Assembly: GCF_011030405.1 (NCBI RefSeq)
Contig: NZ_JAAJTJ010000007.1
Coordinates: forward strand, 89,948-153,947
From: Parapedobacter sp. SGR-10
GTDB taxonomy: Bacteria; Bacteroidota; Bacteroidia; Sphingobacteriales; Sphingobacteriaceae
Reading direction: 5' to 3'
Length of the DNA stretch: 64,000 bases
Part shown: one piece after another, positions 45,412 through 53,946 of the stretch
Layout: each line of letters starts with the position of its first letter
Position numbering within the stretch: position 1 is the stretch's first letter
Translations under genes and position numbers: made by a program
The notes under the pieces: generated by a model
Told to the model about the DNA's origin: nothing
Seen by the model: only the letters and a program-made list of their open reading frames with translations
The model's database searches: none

Positions 45412-47076
45412 ATGAAGAAAAAGATAATGCAATTATGCACTGTCATGTCACTGATCGTGTATTCCTGCTCGAATGCAAAAAATGAGAATAATCATTATGA
45501 GGCGGATATCGTCATATATGGTGGTACCTCTTCAGCGATCATAGCGGCTGTGGAGGCTGTACAGTCCCAAAAATCGGTTGTGATCGTATCTCCCGACAAA
45601 CACGTGGGCGGATTATCAGCTGGTGGTCTTGGATTTACCGATACAGGCAATAAAAGTGTCATCGGTGGTTTGGCAAGGGAATTCTATCATCGTATTTACC
45701 GGCATTATGAACAAGATAGTGTCTGGAAATGGCAAAGTAGGAATGAATATGGAAATAAAGGACAAGGTACACCGGCTATCGACGGAGATGCACGTACTAT
45801 GTGGATTTTCGAACCCCATGCCGCTGAGCAGGTTTTTGAGGATTTTATCAAGGAAAATAATATCACCATATTTCGAGATGAATGGTTGGACCGTGGAGAA
45901 AAAGGTGTGATAGAGGAGAACGGCCGTATTCAGGCATTCCGTACGTTGAGTGGGAAGATGTTCTCCGGCAAAATGTTTATTGATGCAACGTATGAGGGTG
46001 ATTTGATGGCAGCAGCAGGCGTAAGCTATCACGTAGGTAGAGAAGCTAATGCTACCTATGGTGAAAAATGGAATGGGGTACAAGTAGGTGTACTGCATCA
46101 CAGGCATTGGTTTATGAAAGACATCAGTCCCTATAAGGTTCCCGGTGATTCTAGCAGCGGACTATTGTACGGTGTCTCATCGGATCATCCGGGCGAATAT
46201 GGGGAGGGAGATAAGCGTCTTCAAGCCTATTGTTTCAGGATGTGTCTCAGCAATCATCCGGACAATCGGGTTGCTTTTCCTAAGCCAGATAATTACAATC
46301 CCGAAAAATACGAATTGTTGGCACGTGTGTTTGCATCCGGATGGCGGGAGACTTTTCAGAAATTTGATCCTATCCCAAATAGAAAGACAGATACAAACAA
46401 CCATGGTCCTTTCAGTACAGACTATATCGGAATGAATTACGATTATCCTGAAGCTTCGTATGAAGAGCGGGCAAAAATTGTCCAGGCACACGAGGATTAT
46501 CAAAAAGGTTTGATGTATTTTCTGGCAAACGATCTCAAAGTACCAGAGGACGTGCGACTCAGAATGGGGGAGTGGGGATTGGCAAAAGATGAATTCGTAG
46601 ACAATGGAAACTGGCCACATCAGTTGTATATCCGGGAAGCCCGTCGTATGATTGGTCAATATGTGATGACGGAGCATGATACATTCAGCGACCGACCGAT
46701 TAGCGATCCGGTTGGTATGGGATCTTACACCCTGGATTCGCACAACGTGCAACGTTATGTCAAAGATGATGGCTATGTGCAAAATGAGGGTGATATAGGG
46801 GTAAATCCAAAGCAACCCTATCAAATTTCGTACGGCTCACTGGTACCCAAGAAAGAAGAGTGTCAGAATCTGCTTGTACCCGTGTGTATATCTAGTTCGC
46901 ATATTGCTTTTGGTTCCATTCGAATGGAACCCGTGTTTATGATATTGGGACAAAGTGCTGCCGCTGCTGCGGTATTAGCTATTGATAAAGATCTTGCCGT
47001 ACAGGATGTCGATTATACGTCTTTGGAAAAAGTCCTTATTGCACGAAAGCAGGTCTTGAATACTCCGTCACTGTGA
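45412..47076 (+). CDS. FAD-dependent oxidoreductase lipoprotein (PF12831-like)
   Basis: The 554-residue protein has a Sec lipoprotein signal with Cys19 in VYSC. ADIVIYGGTSSAIIAAVEA at 31-49 is the FAD-binding region, with the third glycine of GxGxxG replaced by Ala. HVGGLSAGGLGFTD follows, as usual in this family. KMFIDATYEGDLMAAAGVSY, the REARRMIGQYVM block, and RMEPVFMILGQSAAAAAVLA are further family features. It belongs to the same broad family as the protein at 41733 but is divergent, and it lacks the twin-arginine signal. A flavoprotein exported unfolded must bind FAD in the periplasm, which is uncommon. It is followed by an 83-base gap before the next redox genes. Confidence 0.85.
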   Translation: MKKKIMQLCTVMSLIVYSCSNAKNENNHYEADIVIYGGTSSAIIAAVEAVQSQKSVVIVSPDKHVGGLSAGGLGFTDTGNKSVIGGLAREFYHRIYRHYEQDSVWKWQSRNEYGNKGQGTPAIDGDARTMWIFEPHAAEQVFEDFIKENNITIFRDEWLDRGEKGVIEENGRIQAFRTLSGKMFSGKMFIDATYEGDLMAAAGVSYHVGREANATYGEKWNGVQVGVLHHRHWFMKDISPYKVPGDSSSGLLYGVSSDHPGEYGEGDKRLQAYCFRMCLSNHPDNRVAFPKPDNYNPEKYELLARVFASGWRETFQKFDPIPNRKTDTNNHGPFSTDYIGMNYDYPEASYEERAKIVQAHEDYQKGLMYFLANDLKVPEDVRLRMGEWGLAKDEFVDNGNWPHQLYIREARRMIGQYVMTEHDTFSDRPISDPVGMGSYTLDSHNVQRYVKDDGYVQNEGDIGVNPKQPYQISYGSLVPKKEECQNLLVPVCISSSHIAFGSIRMEPVFMILGQSAAAAAVLAIDKDLAVQDVDYTSLEKVLIARKQVLNTPSL

Positions 47077-47159
47077 CAATAAATTGATATACAGCATTGT
47101 AATTATTTCGGTTACGTTTAGAATAAGAAAAAAAGGCAGGTATACAGAAGATAAACTTT

Positions 47160-47720
47160 ATGAAACGGAGAGACGTATTGCGCACGTTGGTGTTTTTTGG
47201 CGTAGGGAGTTTGATCAACCCTGCTCACATTTGGATGAGCTGTTCGCCTAAGGTGGATCGGGATATAATGGATGAGGGGCAAATTGTGTTGCTGGGCGAA
47301 ATAGCCGAAACGATTTTGCCCAGACACAAGGGATTGCCAGGGGCTAAAGATGCACGTGTGGCACAATTTATTGACCAGCATATAACAGATTGTTATACCG
47401 GACAGGAGCGGCTGGATTTGATCCAGTGCATTATCACGATAGATGAAACAGCAAAGGCACGATTTAAGAAGTCTTTTGTTCGGTTGGGAGCAAAACAAAG
47501 GTTTGAACTTCTACAGGCTTTTGACCGGGCAGCCAAAGCAAACAAGGATAAGGAGAACATTGCTTACACCAATTACAGTAAGCTCAGAAGTCTGATCGTT
47601 TTTGGCTTTTTTACTTCCGAGCCCGGCATGAAAAAATGTTTGCGTTATGCTGCAATTCCGGGAAAATATAGCGGACAGATCGCTTATAAAAAAGGAGACA
47701 AGATTTGGGAATTTAATTAG
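47160..47720 (+). CDS. Gluconate 2-dehydrogenase subunit 3-family protein, Tat signal
   Basis: This 186-residue protein begins KRRDVLRTLVFFGVG, a twin-arginine signal, and has a possible lipobox at WMSC (Cys28). The body fits the Gluconate_2-dh3 family: LGEIAETILPRHKGLPGAKDARVAQFIDQ near the N terminus, RFELLQAFD in the middle, and FGFFTSEPGMKKCLRYAAIPGKYSG at the end. In glucoside 3-dehydrogenases and related enzymes this small subunit carries the Tat signal for the GMC-type catalytic subunit. The catalytic gene follows eight bases later, so the two form a complex. Confidence 0.9.
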   Translation: MKRRDVLRTLVFFGVGSLINPAHIWMSCSPKVDRDIMDEGQIVLLGEIAETILPRHKGLPGAKDARVAQFIDQHITDCYTGQERLDLIQCIITIDETAKARFKKSFVRLGAKQRFELLQAFDRAAKANKDKENIAYTNYSKLRSLIVFGFFTSEPGMKKCLRYAAIPGKYSGQIAYKKGDKIWEFN

Positions 47721-47728
47721 AAAAAGAT

Positions 47729-49444
47729 ATGGTCAATCTAAATATAAAAGGGAAAAAGGATAATACTTACGATGCCATCGTCATTGGTTCGGGTATTAGT
47801 GGTGGTTGGGCCGCCAAGGAGTTCTGTGACAAAGGCCTGCGCACCTTGGTACTTGAAAGGGGAAAGAATGTTGTACATGTGCAGGATTATACAACTGCCA
47901 TGAAGAGTCCATGGGAATTTCCTAACCGGGGAAAATTGCCACTGAAAATAAAAGAAGACAACCCCATTCTATCTCGGTGCTATGCCTATGGAGAAGATAC
48001 TAAAGACCTCTTTTCGGACGATAAAAATCATCCCTATCTTCAGGACAAACCTTTTGATTGGATCAGAAGCTATCAGGTAGGCGGTAAATCACTGACCTGG
48101 GCCAGACAGACACAGCGATGGAGTACGTATGATTTTGAAGGTCCGCTGAGAGATGGATATGCGGTGGATTGGCCGATCAGGTACGAGGATCTGGCACCAT
48201 GGTACAGTTATGTAGAGCGTTTTGCGGGCATTAGCGGCAACAAGGACGGGTTGGATACTCTTCCGGATGGAGAGTTTTTACAACCCTGGGAAATGAATGT
48301 TGTAGAGAAATCGATACAGCAAAGAATTATGTCCCATTATAAGGATAGAAACGTGATCATTGGGCGTTGTGCACACCTTACCAAGCCAGATGCTATACAT
48401 CTGCAGCAGGGTCGTAGTCAATGTATGGCGCGAAGATTGTGCCGGAGAGGTTGTCCTTTTGGTGCTTATTTCAGTTCCAATGCCTCGACCCTGCCCTGGG
48501 CTGCGCGGACGGGAAATCTGACGATCCGCCCCGATGCAGTTGTACATTCGATAATATACGATGAAGAGACGGGGCGTGCGACTGGTGTACGGATTATAGA
48601 TAGATTGACAAAAGAAGCTACAGAATATTTTGCCCATGTCATTTTTGTCAATGCCTCTGCATTAAACTCCAACCAAATATTGTTGAATTCCACCAGTTCC
48701 CGATTTCCGAATGGCTTAGGCAATGACAACGGCTTACTGGGTAAATATGTGGCTTTTCACAATTATTTGGGCACTATATCTGCAAAGATAGATGGATTTC
48801 AGGATAGCTACTATTATGGCAGGAGACCTACCTCGATCGTAATGCCCAATTTCAGAAACGTACATAAACAAGAAACCGATTTTTTGAGGGGATATATGGT
48901 ATTTTATTCTGCAAAAAGGGGAGGCTGGACGCGTACGGTCGAAGGTGAGCAGCTAGGTAGCGATTATAAGGAGGCTTTGAGTGAACCTGGGGACTGGAGC
49001 GTATTTATGATGATGCAGGGAGAGACTATTCCTAAAGAGCAGAGCAAGGTACATCTGAGCAAAGACCAAACAGATCAATGGGGAATTCCCTTGTTGAGGA
49101 TAGATGTGGATTACGACGATAATGACACAAAGATGAGGGACGATTTCTTTAGTGAAGGGACGGCTATGCTCGAAAAAGCGGGATGCAGGGATATCAAGAC
49201 AAGGGATAGAAAACAGAATCCGGGATTGGATATCCATGAAATGGGCGGTGTGAGGATGGGAAAAGATCCAAAAACATCTTTGCTGAATGGTTTTAACCAA
49301 ATGCACGAATGTCCAAATGTCTTTGTGACGGATGGTGCATGCATGACATCTACCAGTACACAAAATCCGTCGCTTACATTTATGGCCTTGACGGCAAGAG
49401 CCGTTGATCATGCTGTAAAGGAAATGAAAAAAGGCAATTTATGA
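47729..49444 (+). CDS. GMC-family oxidoreductase, catalytic subunit of a sugar dehydrogenase
   Basis: The 571-residue flavoenzyme probably oxidises a sugar hydroxyl, as in glucoside 3-dehydrogenase or FAD-glucose dehydrogenase. It shows the FAD site DAIVIGSGISGGWAAKEF at 15-32, the GMC signature VGGKSLTWARQTQR at 117-130, and the active-site His503 in HEMGGVRMG with Asn546 in TSTQNPSLT. Cys232, Cys238 and Cys242 (C-x5-C-x3-C) lie where related dehydrogenases hold an iron-sulfur cluster. There is no signal peptide, so it should be carried out with the Tat-bearing subunit at 47160. The electron acceptor may be a cytochrome c such as the one fused to the protein at 51498. Confidence 0.9.
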   Translation: MVNLNIKGKKDNTYDAIVIGSGISGGWAAKEFCDKGLRTLVLERGKNVVHVQDYTTAMKSPWEFPNRGKLPLKIKEDNPILSRCYAYGEDTKDLFSDDKNHPYLQDKPFDWIRSYQVGGKSLTWARQTQRWSTYDFEGPLRDGYAVDWPIRYEDLAPWYSYVERFAGISGNKDGLDTLPDGEFLQPWEMNVVEKSIQQRIMSHYKDRNVIIGRCAHLTKPDAIHLQQGRSQCMARRLCRRGCPFGAYFSSNASTLPWAARTGNLTIRPDAVVHSIIYDEETGRATGVRIIDRLTKEATEYFAHVIFVNASALNSNQILLNSTSSRFPNGLGNDNGLLGKYVAFHNYLGTISAKIDGFQDSYYYGRRPTSIVMPNFRNVHKQETDFLRGYMVFYSAKRGGWTRTVEGEQLGSDYKEALSEPGDWSVFMMMQGETIPKEQSKVHLSKDQTDQWGIPLLRIDVDYDDNDTKMRDDFFSEGTAMLEKAGCRDIKTRDRKQNPGLDIHEMGGVRMGKDPKTSLLNGFNQMHECPNVFVTDGACMTSTSTQNPSLTFMALTARAVDHAVKEMKKGNL

Positions 49445-49462
49445 AAACAGTGTAAGTCGTCA

Positions 49463-49495
49463 TTGACAAATTTGGAAATAACGAAACTATGTTTG
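49463..49495 (+). promoter_or_regulatory. Candidate promoter for cstA
   Basis: TTG at 49463-49465 and TATGTTTG at 49488-49495 are 22 bases apart and match the Bacteroidota -33/-7 pattern. Transcription would start near 49502, about 47 bases before the cstA start. This would allow cstA to be expressed apart from the dehydrogenase genes. Confidence 0.45.
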
Positions 49496-49548
49496 GCCGG
49501 TCTTTGGTGTTTTGAAAAAAATATCACCCGGGTTTAAAATTATGAAAA

Positions 49549-51390
49549 ATGGATTTTATCAATGAAATGAGTGCTTTGACCCTGGTATTTGCTGCTTTAC
49601 TGATCTTTGCAATAGCGTATCGCTTTTATGGGGTCTTTATGGCACAACGGGTGATTAGACTGAATGCTAAAAATATTACTCCTGCCGTAGCCTATGCAGA
49701 TGGTCAGGACTATGTCGTGACGAACAAAAATGTACTGTTTGGTCATCATTTTGCCGCTATTGCGGCGGCGGGGCCGTTAGTAGGTCCGGTATTGGCCGCT
49801 CAGTTTGGTTATTTACCCGGTGCGCTTTGGATTTTGATCGGTTGTGTGTTAGGAGGAGGTGTTCACGATATGATCGTTCTTTTTGCTTCTGTACGTCATA
49901 AAGGACAAAGTTTAGCGACCATTGCGTCCAAAGAAATAGGTTCGACGATTGGAACGGTTACAGGATTGTCTGTATTGTTTATTTTGGTGCTTACTCTGGC
50001 AGGTCTGTCGCTAGCCTGTATCAGCGCCATGCATGAGGCTCCTTGGTCACTATTTACCGTCATTATTACGATGCCGATAGCGATTATCATGGGTCTGATC
50101 ATGCGCTATCGCAAAAACAGTATCACCTTTGCCAGTATTTTGGGAGGGATCCTATTGTTCATCGGAATCATCGGTGGACACGATCTGATGCAGCACGAAC
50201 ATATCAGTAATTTGTTCCATTGGAATGTATCGACCATTTCCGTTGCTATTGCTGTCTACGGTTTTCTTGCGTCTGTGCTGCCGGTTTGGTTATTGCTGGT
50301 ACCGAGGGACTATCTGTCGACTTATCTCAAGATAGGTACTATTTTGATGTTGACCGTAGGGATTATTTTTGTGAATCCAACCATCGAAATGCCGGCACTG
50401 ACCCAATTTATCAAGGGAGGAGGTCCGGTCATCGGAGGTGCAGTATGGCCTTTCATCTTTATCGTGATCGCCTGTGGGGCTATTTCAGGTTTCCATGCGA
50501 TCATCGCTACAGGCACAACACCGAAGATGCTTGGAAATGAAAAAGAGATCCTGTTCGTAGGATACGGTGCAATGTTGGTTGAAGGCTTCGTTGCATTGAT
50601 GGCATTGATTGCGGCCTGTACATTGATGCCGGGAGACTATTTTGCTATCAATGTACCTGCCGCTGTATATGATAGTTTCCTGGCTAATCATCCGAATCTT
50701 CATCAGGTAGAGCTGCAGAGCTATGTGGACAAGATTGGGGTGGAGTTGCAGGGGCGGACGGGAGGGGCGGTATCTTTGGCTGTAGGTATGGCGCATATTT
50801 TCCATAATATTCCGTTCATGGACGATTTGATGGCCTATTGGTACAATTTTGCGATTATGTTTGAGGCCGTATTCATATTGACAGCGATCGATGCCGGAAC
50901 TCGTGTCGGACGTTTTTTTCTACAGGAGATGTTGGGTATGGTCATGCCCAGATTTAGCGATAAGAACTGGTTGCCGGGTGTGATGATCAGCAGTTTTGTG
51001 TTTACGTTTGCATGGGGCTATTTGGTTTTTACGGGCAATGTAAGTAGTATTTGGCCATTGTTTGGTATCAGCAACCAACTTTTGGCAGCTTGTGGTCTGA
51101 TTGTCTGTACGACAATGTTGCTTAGGTTGAATCGTGGTAAATATGCGCTTTGTTCGGCGATTCCGGGGGTATTCATGTCCATCATCACATATTGGGCCGG
51201 GTATATCCAGGTGGTGGATATTTATATTCCGAATGGGCAGTACATGTTGGCCTCCTTGGCAATACTCGCCATGGTGCTGATGTCCATTGTTTTTGTTGCG
51301 GCGTTCAGAAAATGGTTTCAACTCAGGGGAATGCCTGCGGATAAAGTAGATGAATATGGTGAAGTCGTGAAAGTATGGGTCGATAAATAA
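49549..51390 (+). CDS. cstA: Carbon starvation protein CstA family transporter
   Basis: This 613-residue polytopic inner-membrane protein has about 14-16 hydrophobic segments. Family blocks include YADGQDYVVTNKNVLFGHHFAAIA near residue 50, AGPLVGPVLAAQFGYLPGALW, GGGVHDMIVLFASVRHKG, and SGFHAIIATGTTPKML near 315. CstA proteins take up peptides or pyruvate when carbon is scarce. In this place it may import or export an organic acid made by the redox enzymes, but that is only a guess from position. It lies 104 bases after the GMC gene, with a possible promoter of its own. Confidence 0.92.
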   Translation: MDFINEMSALTLVFAALLIFAIAYRFYGVFMAQRVIRLNAKNITPAVAYADGQDYVVTNKNVLFGHHFAAIAAAGPLVGPVLAAQFGYLPGALWILIGCVLGGGVHDMIVLFASVRHKGQSLATIASKEIGSTIGTVTGLSVLFILVLTLAGLSLACISAMHEAPWSLFTVIITMPIAIIMGLIMRYRKNSITFASILGGILLFIGIIGGHDLMQHEHISNLFHWNVSTISVAIAVYGFLASVLPVWLLLVPRDYLSTYLKIGTILMLTVGIIFVNPTIEMPALTQFIKGGGPVIGGAVWPFIFIVIACGAISGFHAIIATGTTPKMLGNEKEILFVGYGAMLVEGFVALMALIAACTLMPGDYFAINVPAAVYDSFLANHPNLHQVELQSYVDKIGVELQGRTGGAVSLAVGMAHIFHNIPFMDDLMAYWYNFAIMFEAVFILTAIDAGTRVGRFFLQEMLGMVMPRFSDKNWLPGVMISSFVFTFAWGYLVFTGNVSSIWPLFGISNQLLAACGLIVCTTMLLRLNRGKYALCSAIPGVFMSIITYWAGYIQVVDIYIPNGQYMLASLAILAMVLMSIVFVAAFRKWFQLRGMPADKVDEYGEVVKVWVDK

Positions 51391-51497
51391 CAATTAGAAT
51401 GGTGGATTATTGGCATCTTTCGAAGATTATGAGGCATTGGTCAGCGCTGTTTTTCGTTGATATCCCACAGGTATAAAAGATGTATAGCACTTAAGAT

Positions 51498-53009
51498 ATG
51501 GATATAAGGGTGAGTTTATTTTTATTACGGATACTTATAGCTTCTTTTTTGCTGGGAAGCTGTCAATTTAAAGCTCAGCAAATATTTAATCAAGAAATTG
51601 AAGAAAACATCAAATTAGAATCAACCTTATTGGGCGTAAGTGTCGTCGCGGATAGTTTGAGCGTACCGTGGGAACTCGTATGGGGACCGGATGATTGGAT
51701 ATGGGTGACGGAGGAACGAGGGTATGTGACACGCATCAACCCTGTAAATGGAGAAAAAAAAGTAATTCTTCGGTTACCAATTGGAAAAAGACCAGAAGGT
51801 GCACAGGCGATGATCGTCCATCCCGACCAAAAACAGTATCCTTATGTTTATATTCATTATAAGCGTGTAAAGTCGGATGGAATCAGGTACAATATATTGG
51901 AGCGATATACGTATCAGAACGATACCCTTGTCCATCCCAAGTTGCTTTTAGAATATGTGGCGGGAAGAGGTCATACCGGTTCGAGGTTGGCTTTTCAAGG
52001 AAAGGAGCGGATACTGTGGGCCACAGGTGATCAGGCCATCAAAGAAGATACACAGGACCTCAGCAGTGCTAACGGCAAAATACTCCGTATGGATTTGGAG
52101 GGAAATATCCCGGATGACAATCCTTTTCCGCGATCTTATGTATATGCCTTCGGTTTTCGGAATATGCAGGGCATGGTCGTCACACCCCAAGGAGCAATAT
52201 ATACGTCAGAGCACGGCGATGCAACGGATGACGAGGTCAACCTGATCGTACCAAAGGGCAACTACGGCTATCCTTCCATAGAAGGAATGGTCGATAACGA
52301 TATCGAACGGGAATTTGCTTTAAAAAATAATACTATCGAACCTTTGGTCGCATGGACACCGACGATTGCTCCGGCAGGATTGGATTATTATTCTTCGGAG
52401 AAGATACCTGAGTGGACAAACAGTTTACTGCTGACTATGCTGAAAGGGCAGGGACTCAGAGTCTTGACTTTGGACAAAACCGGAAAACGTATAGAAAGAG
52501 AAGAAGTATTTTTAGAAAAATTGTACGGTCGAATCCGTGATCTGTGTATTTCACCTGCTGGCGACATATATATTGCGACTTCTAACCACGACTGGAATCC
52601 CATGACCAGCCCAAGTGAGCGAGATGATCGTATACTAAGGATCGCCCGGGTAAATTCGGCTGTAAAAACACCATTGACGGCAAAGAGCAGGGCAGAAGAA
52701 ACTATAAGTGAAAACAGTGGCGAAATTATATACCAAAAATTCTGTTTTTCCTGTCATAAGGCAAAAGGAGCCGGATTGGAAGGTATCTATCCCGCTTTGG
52801 CCGACTCAAAAGTGGTCAGGGACAAAGAGAAACTGCTCCATATTTTATTGGAAGGATCGTCCGCAGGAGACTATGCGATGCCTTCGTTTAAGTTTTTAAA
52901 GGACGAAGAGCTTTTCGAAATCATCAATTATGTGAGAACATCTTTTGGAAACAAAGCGGATAGCCTTTCCAATAGTGAGATTGTTTCGTACAGAAACCAA
53001 AAAAGATAA
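51498..53009 (+). CDS. PQQ-type sugar dehydrogenase (GSDH fold) fused to cytochrome c, lipoprotein
   Basis: The 503-residue protein has a lipobox at LGSC (Cys22), a six-bladed GSDH propeller at about 50-385 and a C-terminal class I cytochrome c. In the propeller, VPWELVWGPDDWIWVTEERG, GRGHTGSRLAF, FGFRNMQGM and SEHGD are typical of soluble glucose/aldose sugar dehydrogenases that use PQQ and calcium. The haem site is C-F-S-C-H at 416-420, with Met461 in YAMPSF as likely sixth ligand. It should oxidise a sugar in the periplasm and hand electrons to the respiratory chain. No PQQ synthesis genes are in the window, so PQQ may be scavenged. It is convergent with the sigma gene, with 22 bases between them. 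Confidence 0.88.
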   Translation: MDIRVSLFLLRILIASFLLGSCQFKAQQIFNQEIEENIKLESTLLGVSVVADSLSVPWELVWGPDDWIWVTEERGYVTRINPVNGEKKVILRLPIGKRPEGAQAMIVHPDQKQYPYVYIHYKRVKSDGIRYNILERYTYQNDTLVHPKLLLEYVAGRGHTGSRLAFQGKERILWATGDQAIKEDTQDLSSANGKILRMDLEGNIPDDNPFPRSYVYAFGFRNMQGMVVTPQGAIYTSEHGDATDDEVNLIVPKGNYGYPSIEGMVDNDIEREFALKNNTIEPLVAWTPTIAPAGLDYYSSEKIPEWTNSLLLTMLKGQGLRVLTLDKTGKRIEREEVFLEKLYGRIRDLCISPAGDIYIATSNHDWNPMTSPSERDDRILRIARVNSAVKTPLTAKSRAEETISENSGEIIYQKFCFSCHKAKGAGLEGIYPALADSKVVRDKEKLLHILLEGSSAGDYAMPSFKFLKDEELFEIINYVRTSFGNKADSLSNSEIVSYRNQKR

Positions 53010-53031
53010 AATTAATCTCTGTACAGGTGTA

Positions 53032-53616
53032 TTATAAGCGGGAGGACAAATAGATCAATACCATCGTCCACTGATATTGCGAGAGGTTTTTGCGGAGGTG
53101 CTTGAGTGCCTGCGTGATGTAATTCTCTACGGTGCGGCTGGATATCCCCATGAGCTGTGCCGTCTCTTTGATGGATTTGTGCATAAAGCGACTGAGACGA
53201 AAAGCTTCCTGACACTTAGGAGGCAACTGTGCGATATGTTGGTCGATCACAGCTTTTAGATCCGTCATGTCCATCATCTGCTCTACATGGCTGTCGTATT
53301 CCTGTACAAAGTAGAGGGCGAGGTGCTCAGCATAGCGATGTCTCACTTTTTCCGAACGTACGTAGTTCAATATTTGGTATTTAGAAGCCTTGAAAAGATA
53401 AGCTTCCAAAGCTGAAAAGGATTCAAAAGAAGCTTTGCTCAACCACAGGGAAACGAAGATTTCCTGTATGATCTCTTCGCTGACCGCACGATCATGTACA
53501 CGGCTATTGACAAAGTTTAATAACCTGTTTGCCATCTGATGATAAATCGTCTCGAACGCAACGGTGCTTCCGTTTTGCAAAGCTGTCAATAAATCCCTTG
53601 TCTCCAGGTTGTCCAT
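53032..53616 (-). CDS. ECF (FecI-like) RNA polymerase sigma factor
   Basis: This is the only gene on the minus strand. The 194-residue protein has region 2 at about 23-90 (IYHQMANRLLNFVNSRV, then SEEIIQEIFVSLWL) and region 4 at about 130-182 (SIKETAQLMGISSRTVENYI). It points away from the FecR gene at 53947, unlike the other two sigma/FecR pairs, which are collinear. It should still serve that FecR and the STN-SusC at 55270. Divergence gives room for separate promoters in the 330 bases between them. Confidence 0.95.
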   Translation of the reverse strand: MDNLETRDLLTALQNGSTVAFETIYHQMANRLLNFVNSRVHDRAVSEEIIQEIFVSLWLSKASFESFSALEAYLFKASKYQILNYVRSEKVRHRYAEHLALYFVQEYDSHVEQMMDMTDLKAVIDQHIAQLPPKCQEAFRLSRFMHKSIKETAQLMGISSRTVENYITQALKHLRKNLSQYQWTMVLIYLSSRL

Positions 53617-53946
53617 CGGTTACACTTTATTCTAACACACTTATAGTTGTTGACACAATGATATAAAAATTTTTTCAAACAGTATCGTTGAGAAGACAAC
53701 AAAAGTAGTTTTCAATTTTTAACCCTTTACCAGAACAGCATCCTTTGGTGTCAAGTTAACTGGTAACAATAATGCACCGTGGGTGAAAAATATTTATTTT
53801 TTTCAAAAAGGGCTATGTGTACCGTGCCGTTAGTGTTATCTATGTATTGAAAGAGCCTGTCAAAAAAGCTTAAGAAATTGCTTTTTAATTTTTAGTGTGT
53901 ATCGCTATGGCTCTTTAGATGTTTTGTGAAACAACTAACACGATTT
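53617..53946. promoter_or_regulatory. Divergent control region between sigma factor and FecR
   Basis: No gene is seen in these 330 bases. Read on the minus strand, TACTTTTG (complement of 53700-53707) fits the -7 element and would start the sigma transcript some 75-80 bases ahead of its ATG, but its -33 element is poor. On the plus strand I see no exact TAnnTTTG match before FecR; TTTAGATGTTTTG near 53914-53926 is only a loose fit. The region is AT-rich with T tracts near 53669-53675 and 53798-53807. Confidence 0.4.
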
